A DNA stretch of 64,000 bases from an uncultured Clostridia bacterium. GTDB taxonomy: Bacteria > Bacillota > Clostridia > TANB77 > CAG-508. A program made the translations under genes and the position numbers. The stretch covers positions 1 to 64,000 of the forward strand of contig CAKOVX010000004.1 in assembly GCA_934122155.1 (NCBI GenBank). Reading direction: 5' to 3'. Below the pieces are notes generated by a model. It was not told where the DNA came from and ran no database searches. It saw nothing but the letters and a program-made list of their open reading frames with translations. This document shows positions 44,962 through 54,364 of this stretch, piece after piece. Position 1 is the first letter of the stretch. The number at the start of each line of letters is the position of its first letter.

Positions 44962-45867
44962 ATGTCTTTTGAAAATTTAATAGGAAATGAAAAAATAAAA
45001 CAAATACTTGAAACAACAGTAAAAAACAATAATGTGCTACATAGCTATATGTTTGATGGACAAGAGGGAATAGGAAAAAACTTATTTGCAAAAGAATTTG
45101 CGAAAATGATATTATGCAGTAATGAAACAAATAAACCTTGTAACCAATGCAAATCTTGTCTGGAATTTAATGGAGAAAGCCATCCTGACTTTTTACAAAT
45201 AGCACCAGAAGATGGAAAAGCCATAAAAATAGAGCAAGTAAGATTTTTACAAGAAAAAGCACAAGAAAAACCTGTAACTTCAAGTAAAAAAGTATATTTA
45301 ATATCACAAGCAGAAACAATGACTAGAGAAGCTGCCAATAGCTTACTTAAAACTTTAGAAGAACCACCAGAATATGTAGTTATTATTTTGACAACTTCAA
45401 ATGAAAGCAAGTTATTAACAACCATAAAATCAAGATGTATGAAGCTGTATTTTGAACCAATACCAGAGGAGAAAATAATAAACTATTTAAAACAAAATGG
45501 TATAGATTCAGACATTACAGAAAATATGTTAAAACATTGTGAGGGCAGTATTGGAAAGGCATTAAAAATAAATGACTCTAAAGAACAATATATGCAAATA
45601 GAGCAATTAATAGGCGTATTAGACAAACAAAACATAACACAAATTTGGAGAAAGGCAGATGTGCTATATTCTGCCAAAGATGAAATTATTGATTTGCTAG
45701 ATTATATGGAAATAGTTATATATAATGCTATAAAAAATAAGCATAAAGCAAATTATATAAATGGAATACAAATAATAGAGCAGACAAAACAAAGAATATT
45801 AGCAAATGCTAATTATGATATGTCAATTGATAACTTATTACTAAAACTATGGGAGGAAGTTAATTGA
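44962..45867 (+). CDS. holB: DNA polymerase III delta-prime subunit
   Basis: 301-residue clamp-loader subunit. It has the AAA+ fold with a degenerate Walker A (GQEGIGKN), a zinc module CNQCKSC with an earlier Cys, the ANSLLKTLEEPP helix and the sensor TIKSRCMKLYF. It loads the sliding clamp with the other subunits. It is followed by ricT with an overlap of 4 bases (TTGA), the same gene order as holB-yaaT in Bacillus. Confidence 0.92.
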   Translation: MSFENLIGNEKIKQILETTVKNNNVLHSYMFDGQEGIGKNLFAKEFAKMILCSNETNKPCNQCKSCLEFNGESHPDFLQIAPEDGKAIKIEQVRFLQEKAQEKPVTSSKKVYLISQAETMTREAANSLLKTLEEPPEYVVIILTTSNESKLLTTIKSRCMKLYFEPIPEEKIINYLKQNGIDSDITENMLKHCEGSIGKALKINDSKEQYMQIEQLIGVLDKQNITQIWRKADVLYSAKDEIIDLLDYMEIVIYNAIKNKHKANYINGIQIIEQTKQRILANANYDMSIDNLLLKLWEEVN

Positions 45868-46787
45868 AAAAGATAGTAGGGGTTAGATTTAGAAAACCAG
45901 GAAAAGTATATTTTTTTGATCCAGATAAATTGAATATAGAAAAAGGTCAAAAGGTAATAGTGGAAACTAGCCAAGGACAAGAAATTGGAGATGTTACAAC
46001 AGGTGTTAGAGAAATAGCAGAATCAAGTTTAACAGCACCTTTAAAAAAGGTAATTCGTATAGCAACACCAAAAGATATAAAAATTGATGAGGCAAATAGA
46101 GAAAAGGAAAAAGAGGCTTTTAAAATTGCTCAAGAAAAAATAAAAAAATATAATCTAGACATGAACTTAACAGAAGTTGAATATAAATTTGACAATAGTA
46201 AAATTATATTTTTCTTTACAGCAGATGGAAGAATAGATTTTAGAGAGTTGGTAAAAGACCTAGCAGCCGTTTTTAGAACAAGAATAGAATTAAGACAAAT
46301 TGGAGTAAGAGACGAAGTTAGAAAAATAGGTGGCAATGGTGTATGTGGTAGAGAACTTTGCTGTTGTTCATTTTTAGATAACTTTGAAGCAGTATCTATA
46401 AAAATGGCAAAAGAGCAAAATGTTTCACTAAATCCATCTAAAATATCAGGAAATTGTGGAAGACTTATGTGCTGCTTAAAATATGAACAAAATGTATATG
46501 AAGATAAATTAAAAAGACTTCCTAAAATTGGAGCAATAGTAAAAACAGAAGATGGGGAAGGAACAGTTGACTCAATACAAACTTTAAGAGAAATAATTCG
46601 TGTAAAATTTAGGGATGGAGAAGATACATTCTATAAAAGATACCCTGCTTCAGAAGTTAAGATAATAAAAAATATTGGAAGAGAAGAAATAGATCCAGAA
46701 GAAAAAGAACACGCAAAAGAGTTAGCAGAATTAGAAAAGTTAGAAAAACTAGATGAACGAACAAAATCAGATGATGATGATATTTAA
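45864..46787 (+). CDS. ricT: PSP1-domain protein RicT (YaaT)
   Basis: 307 residues with the PSP1 signature region: VRDEVRKIGGNGVCGRELCCCSFL followed by NCGRLMCCLKYE, rich in cysteines that bind Fe-S clusters in the Bacillus Ric complex (with RicA/RicF, affecting RNase Y and Spo0A phosphorylation). Start is TTG, overlapping the holB stop, with GGGAGGAAG upstream. Acidic C-terminal tail. Whether the partner proteins exist is not visible here. Confidence 0.9.
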   Translation: MKKIVGVRFRKPGKVYFFDPDKLNIEKGQKVIVETSQGQEIGDVTTGVREIAESSLTAPLKKVIRIATPKDIKIDEANREKEKEAFKIAQEKIKKYNLDMNLTEVEYKFDNSKIIFFFTADGRIDFRELVKDLAAVFRTRIELRQIGVRDEVRKIGGNGVCGRELCCCSFLDNFEAVSIKMAKEQNVSLNPSKISGNCGRLMCCLKYEQNVYEDKLKRLPKIGAIVKTEDGEGTVDSIQTLREIIRVKFRDGEDTFYKRYPASEVKIIKNIGREEIDPEEKEHAKELAELEKLEKLDERTKSDDDDI

Positions 46788-46820
46788 TAAGAGATATAAA
46801 AATGAGAGGTGGTGAAATAA

Positions 46821-46997
46821 ATGGCATATAAAATTACAGACAAATGTATCAGCTGTGGAGCATGTGCTGCAAGTTGCCCAGTATCTTGCATTTCACAAGG
46901 TGAAGATAAATATGTAATAAACAAAGACGCATGTATCTCATGTGGAACATGTGAAGGTGTTTGCCCAGTCGGAGCACCAGAACCAAACGAAGAATAA
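46821..46997 (+). CDS. 2[4Fe-4S] ferredoxin
   Basis: 58-residue clostridial-type ferredoxin with two CxxCxxCxxxCP motifs (CISCGACAASCP and CISCGTCEGVCP). Carries electrons, likely for the convergent pyruvate:ferredoxin oxidoreductase operon and for NrdG or hydrogenase-type partners. AGAGGTGGTG lies upstream. It could be the last gene of the upstream operon or be independently transcribed. Confidence 0.95.
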   Translation: MAYKITDKCISCGACAASCPVSCISQGEDKYVINKDACISCGTCEGVCPVGAPEPNEE

Positions 46998-47006
46998 AAT
47001 AATAAC

Positions 47007-47036
47007 AAAAAAGCTCGGCTCACAGCCGAGTTTTTT
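47007..47036. terminator. bidirectional terminator between ferredoxin and porB
   Basis: CTCGGCT (47014-47020) pairs with AGCCGAG (47024-47030), flanked by A6 and T6; serves both convergent genes. Confidence 0.92.
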
Positions 47037-47987
47037 CTATTTATTTGTTGTTTCCTCTAATTTTAAAAGAGCTTCCCAACGTTTATCTACTTCTTTTTGG
47101 AACTCTTCTATCATCCACTCATTACCAGGTTTAAACATATGTTTAAAACGTTTTTGAGGTCTTAAGAAATCCTCAATAGGTAATTTTTTAGCAGGTTTAT
47201 AATTTATTACATATCTGCCATCAATTACTTCATATAAAGGCCAATAACATGTTTCAACAGCTAATTTGTTTATCTGCATTAACATATCTGTTGGGTATCC
47301 CCAGCCTCTTGGACAAGGTGATAATACATTTAAGAAACATGGTCCTTCTGTATAAATAGCTTTTTCAGCTTTTTCATATAAATCTTTAAAATTTGCATAA
47401 GCAATAGTTTGTGCTACATATGGTAAATGATGTGCTTCCATAACTTCTGTTAAGTCTTTTCTAGATTGCATTTTACCAGGTATAACTGTTCCGGCAGGAG
47501 AGGTTGTTGTATCTGCAAACTTAGGAGTTGCAGAAGAACGTTGAATACCTGTATTCATATAGGCACCATTATCATAACATACATATACCATATCATGACC
47601 TCTTTCCATAGCACCTGATAAACTTTGAATACCTATATCATAAGTTCCACCATCTCCACCAAATGTAATAAATTTAGTTGTTTTATCACTAGGCAATTTG
47701 CCTTGCTTTTTTAATGAACGATAAGCTGCTTCCACACCAGAACAAGTAGATGCTGCATTTTCAAAAGCTGTGTGGATATATGAGTCAGTCCAAGAAGTAT
47801 ATGGATATATAAAACTTGAAACTTCCATACAACCAGTAGCATTACTAATTACTGCATGATCTTCTGGCTTTAAAGCCCTTAAAACCATACGAGCAATAGG
47901 TGGGGCACCACAACCAGCACACATTCTGTGACCAGCTGTAAATCTAGATGGCTTATTTGCCATTACTTCTTTTAAATTATATGCCAT
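47037..47987 (-). CDS. porB: pyruvate:ferredoxin oxidoreductase beta subunit
   Basis: 316 residues; binds thiamine pyrophosphate (FGGDGGTYDIGIQSLSGAMERGHDMV, DNGAYMNTG) and a [4Fe-4S] cluster through cysteines including MCAGCGAPP near the N-terminus. The TGIQRSSATP segment is typical of pyruvate-specific enzymes rather than 2-ketoisovalerate ones (established family knowledge, applied by eye). Last gene of a four-gene operon. Confidence 0.9.
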   Translation of the reverse strand: MAYNLKEVMANKPSRFTAGHRMCAGCGAPPIARMVLRALKPEDHAVISNATGCMEVSSFIYPYTSWTDSYIHTAFENAASTCSGVEAAYRSLKKQGKLPSDKTTKFITFGGDGGTYDIGIQSLSGAMERGHDMVYVCYDNGAYMNTGIQRSSATPKFADTTTSPAGTVIPGKMQSRKDLTEVMEAHHLPYVAQTIAYANFKDLYEKAEKAIYTEGPCFLNVLSPCPRGWGYPTDMLMQINKLAVETCYWPLYEVIDGRYVINYKPAKKLPIEDFLRPQKRFKHMFKPGNEWMIEEFQKEVDKRWEALLKLEETTNK

Positions 47988-47997
47988 AAAATTTTCC

Positions 47998-49179
47998 TCA
48001 CTTTCTTAATCCTACATAACGATATGGATTATCAATTTCACCAGTTTTAGCAACTTGAGCCAAATAATCAAATACTTCATGGATATTGTTACTTGTAGTA
48101 TCTCTACCACCAATACCATAAACATAGCTTACAGCAGGAACTTGCTTTTTAGCTGTATACATGCTTGAGATAACATCTTCATATAATGCACCACCCATAG
48201 CATTTAAAGAATCAGCTTTGTCCATTATTGCAACAGCTTTCAAATTTCCTAAAGCTTCAGCAATTTCTTCAGCAGGGAAAGGCCTAAATACACGAACCTT
48301 AACCATACCAGCTTTAATTCCTTTTTCTCTCAACTCGTCTACAACTGTTTTAGTAGTTCCAGCAGTTGAGTTCATACAAACAACAGCAATTTCTGCATCA
48401 TCCATTTTATATTCTTCAAAAAATGAATATTTTCTACCAGTCATTTTTTCAAAGTCTTTGGCAACTTCTAAAATAACTTTTTTAGCATTTCTCATTGCCT
48501 CAGCTTGTTGATATTTATGTTCAAATAAATATGATTGAACATCTAATGGACCAACAGCAATTGGCTCTTTATCATTTAATAAATAATGCTCAGGTTTATA
48601 TGTTCCAACAAATTCTTTAACCTTATCATCTTCAATTAGTTCAATATTTTCAATTGAATGAGAAGTAATAAATCCATCTTGACATACCATTAAAGGTAAT
48701 AAAACATCTTTGTTTTCAGCAATTCTATGAGCCATAATTAAGTTATCATATGCTTCTTGGTTATTTTCAGAAAATAACATAATCCATCCAGCATCTCTTA
48801 CACCCATTGCATCTGAGTGATCATTGTGAATGTTTAATGGCCCTGAAACGGCTCTGTTTACCAAGCTCATAACAATAGGAAGTCTTAGGCTAGATGCAAT
48901 ATATATCATTTCCCACATATATGATAAACCATTAGCAGAAGTGGCAGTCATAGCTCTTGCACCAGCAGCTTCTGCACCAACACAAGCACTCATAGCACTA
49001 TGTTCACTTTCAACAGCAACAAATTCTGTATCTACTGTACCGTTACTAACAAAAGTAGAAAAATATTGAGGTATTTCTGTTGAAGGTGTTATAGGAAAAG
49101 CAGCTACAACATCTGGATTTATTTGTTTCATAGCAATAGCAGCAGCTTCGTTTCCACTTAATCTTTCTCTAATTCCCAT
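47998..49179 (-). CDS. porA: pyruvate:ferredoxin oxidoreductase alpha subunit
   Basis: 393 residues; the pyrimidine-binding half of the thiamine pyrophosphate site, with FPITPSTEIPQYF, ATSANGLSYMWEM and AEAAGARAMTATS. It pairs with PorB to decarboxylate pyruvate to acetyl-CoA and CO2. GGAGATT precedes the start on the minus strand; the gap to porB is 10 bases, to porD 13 bases. Confidence 0.9.
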   Translation of the reverse strand: MGIRERLSGNEAAAIAMKQINPDVVAAFPITPSTEIPQYFSTFVSNGTVDTEFVAVESEHSAMSACVGAEAAGARAMTATSANGLSYMWEMIYIASSLRLPIVMSLVNRAVSGPLNIHNDHSDAMGVRDAGWIMLFSENNQEAYDNLIMAHRIAENKDVLLPLMVCQDGFITSHSIENIELIEDDKVKEFVGTYKPEHYLLNDKEPIAVGPLDVQSYLFEHKYQQAEAMRNAKKVILEVAKDFEKMTGRKYSFFEEYKMDDAEIAVVCMNSTAGTTKTVVDELREKGIKAGMVKVRVFRPFPAEEIAEALGNLKAVAIMDKADSLNAMGGALYEDVISSMYTAKKQVPAVSYVYGIGGRDTTSNNIHEVFDYLAQVAKTGEIDNPYRYVGLRK

Positions 49180-49192
49180 ATTATAATCTCCT

Positions 49193-49474
49193 TTACTCAG
49201 TCATTTCAATGGCATGGAATGGGCACACTTTAGCACAAACTCCACAACCTTTGCAATAATCATAATTAAAATCTTCGCGTTTTCCTTCTTTATTTACAGG
49301 AATAGCATCATCAGGGCAAACAGGAAAACATAAACCACATTGAGTACATTTCTCAGATATGTAAATAGGTTTAACACTTCTCCAGTCACCTGTTTTAAAT
49401 TCTCTAGCATTACCAGCTTCATAAATATTACCGCCAATAGTCATATCACAAGCTGGAGTATTTTTATCAATCAT
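49193..49474 (-). CDS. porD: pyruvate:ferredoxin oxidoreductase delta subunit
   Basis: 93-residue ferredoxin-like subunit with two [4Fe-4S] motifs, CTQCGLCFPVCP and CKGCGVCAKVCP, that passes electrons from the catalytic site to soluble ferredoxin. It starts 14 bases after porG. Confidence 0.92.
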   Translation of the reverse strand: MIDKNTPACDMTIGGNIYEAGNAREFKTGDWRSVKPIYISEKCTQCGLCFPVCPDDAIPVNKEGKREDFNYDYCKGCGVCAKVCPFHAIEMTE

Positions 49475-49488
49475 TTAAACCATCCTTT

Positions 49489-50067
49489 CTAGACTTTATT
49501 AACTTCTTTTAAAGCCATTTCTAAAGCTTTCATATTTCCATCAATAACTTCAGGTTTCTTAGCAAATTTGTGTTTAAATGAACCTTCCATATCAGCTAAA
49601 AAGTCTTTTTCCTCAATTACACCACTTACTTTTACAATTGCAGCAAGCATTGGAGTATTTGGAAAGTATTTACCTAAAGTTTCTAAAGATATTTTTCTTG
49701 CATCAACAGTATAAACATCTCCGGTATATCCGTTAAGTAAAGGCTTTAACTCATCTCCACTTTTTGTAGTATTTATAACTATTGCACCCTCAGGTTTTAA
49801 ACCAGCAGTTATATCAACAGCTTCTAATAAACTATCATCAACAACTACTACATAATCTGGTTCATATATATTACTATGAATACGGATTGGTGTATTACTT
49901 ATACGGTTATATGCTGTAATAGGGGCACCCATTCTTTCTGGACCATATTCAGGAAAACCTTGAATATATTTACCAGTGTTAAAAGCAGCGTCTGCAAGTA
50001 AAAGAGAAGCTGTTTTAGCACCTTGACCACCTCTACCATGCCATCTAATTTCAATTAAATCTTTCAT
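49489..50067 (-). CDS. porG: pyruvate:ferredoxin oxidoreductase gamma subunit
   Basis: 192 residues with IRWHGRGGQGAKTAS at the start, the hallmark of the gamma subunit, and FPEYGPERMGAPITAY. It is the first gene of the porGDAB operon, with AAGGAGG before the start codon and a consensus promoter upstream. Confidence 0.92.
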   Translation of the reverse strand: MKDLIEIRWHGRGGQGAKTASLLLADAAFNTGKYIQGFPEYGPERMGAPITAYNRISNTPIRIHSNIYEPDYVVVVDDSLLEAVDITAGLKPEGAIVINTTKSGDELKPLLNGYTGDVYTVDARKISLETLGKYFPNTPMLAAIVKVSGVIEEKDFLADMEGSFKHKFAKKPEVIDGNMKALEMALKEVNKV

Positions 50068-50105
50068 AGTTTAAAGTATTCCTCCTTAAATATTTCTTGA
50101 ATATT

Positions 50106-50134
50106 ATTTTATTCTTAAACAAGCATAATGTCAA
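50106..50134 (-). promoter_or_regulatory. promoter of the por operon
   Basis: On the minus strand TTGACA (50134-50129), 17 bases, TAAAAT (50111-50106). Confidence 0.75.
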
Positions 50135-50167
50135 GGAAAAAAGGTATAATATAGTTTGTAAAAACAA

Positions 50168-50196
50168 TTGACAATAATGTGTTTTTTTATTATTAT
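50168..50196 (+). promoter_or_regulatory. promoter of the glycine-rich protein gene
   Basis: TTGACA (50168-50173), 17 bases, TATTAT (50191-50196). This placement excludes any start codon before about 50203. Confidence 0.75.
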
Positions 50197-50233
50197 ATAC
50201 ACAGAGTTATTATATAAAAAGGAAAGTGATAAC

Positions 50234-51679
50234 ATGCAAATGAAAAATAAACTAAAAAAACAAAAGGGTGTAATAGCAATATATGTTGCAATTACAACAA
50301 TAACATTTACTATACTGTTGTCGGTACTTTTTTCGATGGCAGTTTCAACTAGAAAAAATGAAATAAAAACATTACTAAAAATAAAAGATGTATATGAACA
50401 AGATATTTCTAAAAAAAGTACAATATATCAAACAATGCTAAAAAAACAGCAAACTAAAGTAACTGTAACGGTTGAATCATCACAATCTTTTGCAGGTAAA
50501 ACTTTGCAAGCAGTAGTTACATATGATGAACCAAAAAAAGTAAATACAACACAATGCAAATATGTGTATAACACATCAGCAAATAAAATTGGAACAAATG
50601 CATCAAGCTATACAGGTGGAGCAGTTACTAGTGGAAAAACAATAAACCTTTCAACAACATCAACAGGTACATATTATTTACATGTATTGACTACATTTAT
50701 AAACGGAAAGTCAGTAGAATTAATAAGTAACCCTATATCAGTAATTTCTGGAACATCGACAACATATAGTACAGCAAATACTACTTCAAATGAATATTAT
50801 ACTTTTACAGCACAAGCAACAGGAAAGTATAAGCTACAAGTGTGGGGCGCACAAGGAGGATACCGTTCATCTTCAACATATGGAGGGAAAGGAGGGTATT
50901 CCATAGGAACAATTAACTTAACCAAAGGAGATAAACTATATGTGTACGTTGGAGGAAAAGGCGGAAACAGCTCGTCTTCAACAGGAGCAGTTGTAACAGG
51001 CGGCTATAATGGTGGAGGATACAGATATGGATATAAAGGAGGTGGAGGAGCTACTGACATAAGGCTTATATCAGGCAAATGGAACGATTCAGCATCACTA
51101 CTTTCAAGAATTATTGTAGCTGGTGGCGGAGGCTCGGACGGTGCAAAGAATAAGAAGGGAATGTATGGAGGTGGAACATCTGGTGGAACTTCTACGGAAA
51201 ACTATACGGCATCTAAGAATTACTGCGGAAAAGGTGGTACTCAAACCTATTCAGGATATTCAAAAGACTATACAGTGACATCACAAGCAATATCAGGACT
51301 GAATGCAAATGACAAATCATATTATTGTGGAGGATTTGGCTTTGGTGGAGGAGGAGTACATTTGTCAAGTGGATATGGCGGAGCTGGTGGAGGAGGCTGG
51401 TATGGTGGATCTGGTTCAGTACCAGACAGCTCTGGAGATGATGACCGCGGAGGCGGGGGAGGCTCCGGCTTTATATGGACATCTAGTACAGCATCTAACG
51501 TACCTAGTGGATATTCTGTTGCAACCAAATATTATTTAACAGATGCATTGACTAGTGATGGAAGCCAATCATTTGAATCAACATCAGGAGGTACTGAAAC
51601 TGGGCACTCTGGAAATGGATATGCTAAAATTACACCTGTTGAAACAACAGGAGAAAAAAATATTGTAACATATGAATAA
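50234..51679 (+). CDS. surface protein with pilin-like N-terminus and ALK/LTK-type glycine-rich domain
   Basis: 481 residues. The N-terminus KKQKGVIAIYVAITTITFTILLSVLF resembles PilX-like/type IV pilin leaders: basic tip, Gly, then one hydrophobic helix. Residues about 105-185 form a beta domain, and about 200-480 a glycine-rich domain with KLQVWGAQGG, GGGGATDIR, GGGGWYGGSG, GGGGSGFIW and GNGYAKI, the pattern of the ALK/LTK-type glycine-rich family (PF12810). Extracellular, probably membrane-tethered. The start at 50234 follows AAAGGAAAG and the promoter; an upstream ATG at 50177 lies inside the promoter. Confidence 0.78.
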   Translation: MQMKNKLKKQKGVIAIYVAITTITFTILLSVLFSMAVSTRKNEIKTLLKIKDVYEQDISKKSTIYQTMLKKQQTKVTVTVESSQSFAGKTLQAVVTYDEPKKVNTTQCKYVYNTSANKIGTNASSYTGGAVTSGKTINLSTTSTGTYYLHVLTTFINGKSVELISNPISVISGTSTTYSTANTTSNEYYTFTAQATGKYKLQVWGAQGGYRSSSTYGGKGGYSIGTINLTKGDKLYVYVGGKGGNSSSSTGAVVTGGYNGGGYRYGYKGGGGATDIRLISGKWNDSASLLSRIIVAGGGGSDGAKNKKGMYGGGTSGGTSTENYTASKNYCGKGGTQTYSGYSKDYTVTSQAISGLNANDKSYYCGGFGFGGGGVHLSSGYGGAGGGGWYGGSGSVPDSSGDDDRGGGGGSGFIWTSSTASNVPSGYSVATKYYLTDALTSDGSQSFESTSGGTETGHSGNGYAKITPVETTGEKNIVTYE

Positions 51680-51683
51680 AAAT

Positions 51684-51722
51684 AAAAATATCTCTTTTGA
51701 ACATTCATTAGAGATATTTTTT
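51684..51722 (+). terminator. terminator after the glycine-rich gene
   Basis: AAAAATATCTCT (51684-51695) pairs with AGAGATATTTTT (51710-51721) around a 14-base loop. Confidence 0.8.
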
Positions 51723-51770
51723 ATTATATAGTAAAAATCAAAGATTTCCATATTTTTATAAGTTCACACA

Positions 51771-51799
51771 TTGCTTTTTGAGCAATTCTGTTATATAAT
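51771..51799 (+). promoter_or_regulatory. promoter of minD-minE-rodA
   Basis: TTGCTT (51771-51776), 17 bases, TATAAT (51794-51799). Confidence 0.7.
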
Positions 51800-51845
51800 A
51801 CAAATGTTAATATTGCATTTTTAAAACAAAAATAAGGAGGAAATC

Positions 51846-52637
51846 ATGGGAGAAGTTATAGTAATAACATCTGGAAAAGGTGGAGTTGGAAAAACTACAA
51901 CTACTGCAAACGTGGGGTCTGCTTTAGCATTAAGGGGTAAAAAGGTAGTGTTAGTTGATACAGATATAGGCTTAAGAAACCTTGATGTTGTAATGGGACT
52001 AGAAAACAGAATCGTATATGATATAGTAGATGTTGTAGAAGAAAAATGTAAATTAAGACAAGCTCTTATAAAAGATAAACGTTTTGAAGAATTGTTTTTA
52101 CTTCCAGCAGCCCAAACAAGAGATAAAAGTGCAATAAATGAAGAACAAATGAAAGAATTAACAGAGAAATTAAAAGAAGAATTTGACTATATTTTAATAG
52201 ACTGTCCAGCAGGAATAGAGCAAGGCTTTAAAAATGCTATTGCAGGTGCAAGCAGAGCAATTGTTGTAACAACAGCAGAAATATCTGCTATTCGTGATGC
52301 AGACAGAATTATAGGACTATTAGAAGCATCTGAAATTAAAAATCCAGAATTAGTTATTAACCGTTTAAGACCTAATATGGTAAAAAAAGGTGAAATGATG
52401 GAAGTTGAAGATATAGTTGACTTATTATCAATTGACTTAATTGGAGTTGTACCAGATGACGAATTTATAATTACACAAACAAATAAAGGAGAGCCAGTTG
52501 TAACAAATCACAAAGCACCATCAGGAAGAGCATATACAGAAATTGCAAGCAGAATATTAGGAGAAAATGTAGAAGTTACAATACCAGGGAAAAAAGAAGG
52601 CTTTTTTACAAAAATAAAAAGTTTATTTAAAAAATAA
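51846..52637 (+). CDS. minD: septum-site-determining ATPase MinD
   Basis: 263-residue membrane-associated ATPase that positions division away from the poles. Deviant Walker A is KGGVGKTTTT at the N-terminus, switch motifs DTDIGLRNLD and DCPAGIEQG follow, and the C-terminal amphipathic helix GFFTKIKSLFKK is the membrane anchor. AAGGAGG lies 7 bases before the ATG. No minC is adjacent; upstream is the unrelated glycine-rich gene. Confidence 0.96.
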   Translation: MGEVIVITSGKGGVGKTTTTANVGSALALRGKKVVLVDTDIGLRNLDVVMGLENRIVYDIVDVVEEKCKLRQALIKDKRFEELFLLPAAQTRDKSAINEEQMKELTEKLKEEFDYILIDCPAGIEQGFKNAIAGASRAIVVTTAEISAIRDADRIIGLLEASEIKNPELVINRLRPNMVKKGEMMEVEDIVDLLSIDLIGVVPDDEFIITQTNKGEPVVTNHKAPSGRAYTEIASRILGENVEVTIPGKKEGFFTKIKSLFKK

Positions 52638-52655
52638 TACATACGGAGGTAGAAC

Positions 52656-53222
52656 ATGTTTGAAAACATAATGAATTTTTTGAAAGGTCTTGTAAAAAAA
52701 GAAAAGAGCAAAGAAAGCTCAGATACAGCAAAAGAAAGATTGCACCTAGTTTTAATGCAAGATAGAGCAAACGTATCTGCCGACTTCTTGGAACTTATGA
52801 AACAAGAAATTATAGAGGTAATAAAAAAATATATAGATGTTGATGAAAAAGAGATAGATGTTCATTTAACTAACAAAGCAAACGAAGACGGAACAGTTGG
52901 CGCACCAGCATTATATGCAAATATTCCAATTGTAACAATAAAAAATGAAGCAAGAAAAGTAAATGTGCCAAAACAACAAGAAAGCAATGAAAACGAAAAA
53001 GAAGAATCTAAAGAAGTAAAAGAACTAGATAAAACAGAAGAAAATGCAAAAGAAACTGTTAACACTCAAGAAAGTGATGAAACTAGTAACACACAAGAAA
53101 CTATAAGTGATGAAACAGAGGTAGATGCTGAAGAAAATCAAGAAAAAGAGAATAAAGAATTAAAAGTAGAAGATAATAAACCTAAGCAAGAGAATGAGGA
53201 ACTTGAAACATCAAATAACTAA
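52656..53222 (+). CDS. minE: cell division topological factor MinE with long acidic tail
   Basis: 188 residues, about twice the usual length. Residues 1-95 are a normal MinE: N-terminal membrane helix MFENIMNFLKGL, anti-MinCD segment RLHLVLMQDRA, then the beta-hairpin dimer domain VDVHLTNK-like and ALYANIPIV. Residues about 96-188 are a low-complexity tail rich in Glu, Asn, Thr and Lys. The tail might extend the interaction range or stability of MinE; that is inference. Co-transcribed with minD (18 bases) and rodA. Confidence 0.9.
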   Translation: MFENIMNFLKGLVKKEKSKESSDTAKERLHLVLMQDRANVSADFLELMKQEIIEVIKKYIDVDEKEIDVHLTNKANEDGTVGAPALYANIPIVTIKNEARKVNVPKQQESNENEKEESKEVKELDKTEENAKETVNTQESDETSNTQETISDETEVDAEENQEKENKELKVEDNKPKQENEELETSNN

Positions 53223-53235
53223 ATAGAGGATAAAC

Positions 53236-54342
53236 ATGAAAAAAAGTATGTTTAAAAATGTTGAGTGGTGGATTTTAATATGTACAGTCATATTATTAAC
53301 AATAGGGCTAGTTGCACTGTTTTCTGCCACTCAAAATTCAAATTATGAGGAATTTAAAAAACAAATTATTTGGATTGCTATTAGTATACCAATAATGTTG
53401 GTATTTATTTTTGTAGATTATGAACTATTATCTAAAATATCTCCAATTATTTATGGACTGAGTATTATATCATTAATTGCAGTATTATTTACAACACCAA
53501 TAAATGGAGCAACAAGCTGGTTTAACATAGGACCATTTTCTTTTCAACCAGCAGAGTTTGCTAAAGTTGCAGTAGTGTTATTTATATCAAATATTATAAC
53601 AAAACTACAACAAAAAGGAAGAGAAGAAATAAATAAATTCTGGAAAATAGGAATAATACTAATAGCAATAGGAATACCAACAATATTAATTATAAAACAA
53701 CCAGATTATGGTACTTCACTTGCGTTTTTAGCAGCATTAGTATTTATGTTATATACAGCAGGCATAGACAAAAAATATATTATAACAGCTGTACTATTAG
53801 TAGTTATTTTGGTACCATTAGCATATTTCTTTATATTACCAGAGCATGCTAAGGCAAGAATAGATGTATATTTGAACCCAAACCTAGATCCAAGAGGAGA
53901 CGGATACAACATAATACAATCAAAACTAGCAATAGGAGCCGGACAAATATTTGGAATGGGGTTATTTAAAGGAAATCAAACACAACTTGGTTACTTATAC
54001 CCAAAAACCACAGACTTTATATTTGCTGTTATAAGTGAAGAAATGGGCTTTGTAGTTGCAGGAGTTATAATTGTTTTGTATGTTATATTAATAGTAAAAT
54101 CAATACAAGTAGCAAAAACTGCTAAAGATGATTTGGGATCATATATAGCAATTGGAATTGTTGGAATATTATTCTTTCACATGTTAGAAAATATAGGAAT
54201 GACAATGGGGCTTTTGCCTATTACAGGAATACCACTTCCTTTTGTAAGCTACGGAGGAAGCTCTATGCTTACAAATTTAATCTTAATAGCAATTTTGCTA
54301 AACATAAGCGCTAGACGCAAAAAAGCAATGTTTATAGAATAA
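53236..54342 (+). CDS. rodA: SEDS-family peptidoglycan polymerase RodA
   Basis: 368 residues with about ten membrane helices. Family signature segments are PDYGTSLAFL, NPRGDGYNIIQSKLAIGAGQIFG-like sequence (here NPNLDPRGDGYN), and TTDFIFAVISEEMGF. RodA polymerises glycan strands with a class B PBP during elongation. RodA rather than FtsW is favoured by the MinD-MinE-RodA context common in Clostridia. AGAGGAT precedes the ATG. Confidence 0.9.
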   Translation: MKKSMFKNVEWWILICTVILLTIGLVALFSATQNSNYEEFKKQIIWIAISIPIMLVFIFVDYELLSKISPIIYGLSIISLIAVLFTTPINGATSWFNIGPFSFQPAEFAKVAVVLFISNIITKLQQKGREEINKFWKIGIILIAIGIPTILIIKQPDYGTSLAFLAALVFMLYTAGIDKKYIITAVLLVVILVPLAYFFILPEHAKARIDVYLNPNLDPRGDGYNIIQSKLAIGAGQIFGMGLFKGNQTQLGYLYPKTTDFIFAVISEEMGFVVAGVIIVLYVILIVKSIQVAKTAKDDLGSYIAIGIVGILFFHMLENIGMTMGLLPITGIPLPFVSYGGSSMLTNLILIAILLNISARRKKAMFIE

Positions 54343-54364
54343 AGTTTTTTATGTGTACAAAGTA

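Noticed and set aside
46821..46997. Ferredoxin as fifth subunit of the por operon
   Set aside because: It is on the opposite strand, convergent with porB, separated by a bidirectional terminator.
51322..51528. Proline-rich minus-strand open frame opposite the glycine-rich gene
   Set aside because: Pro-rich translation is the expected reverse reading of GGA/GGT glycine codons.
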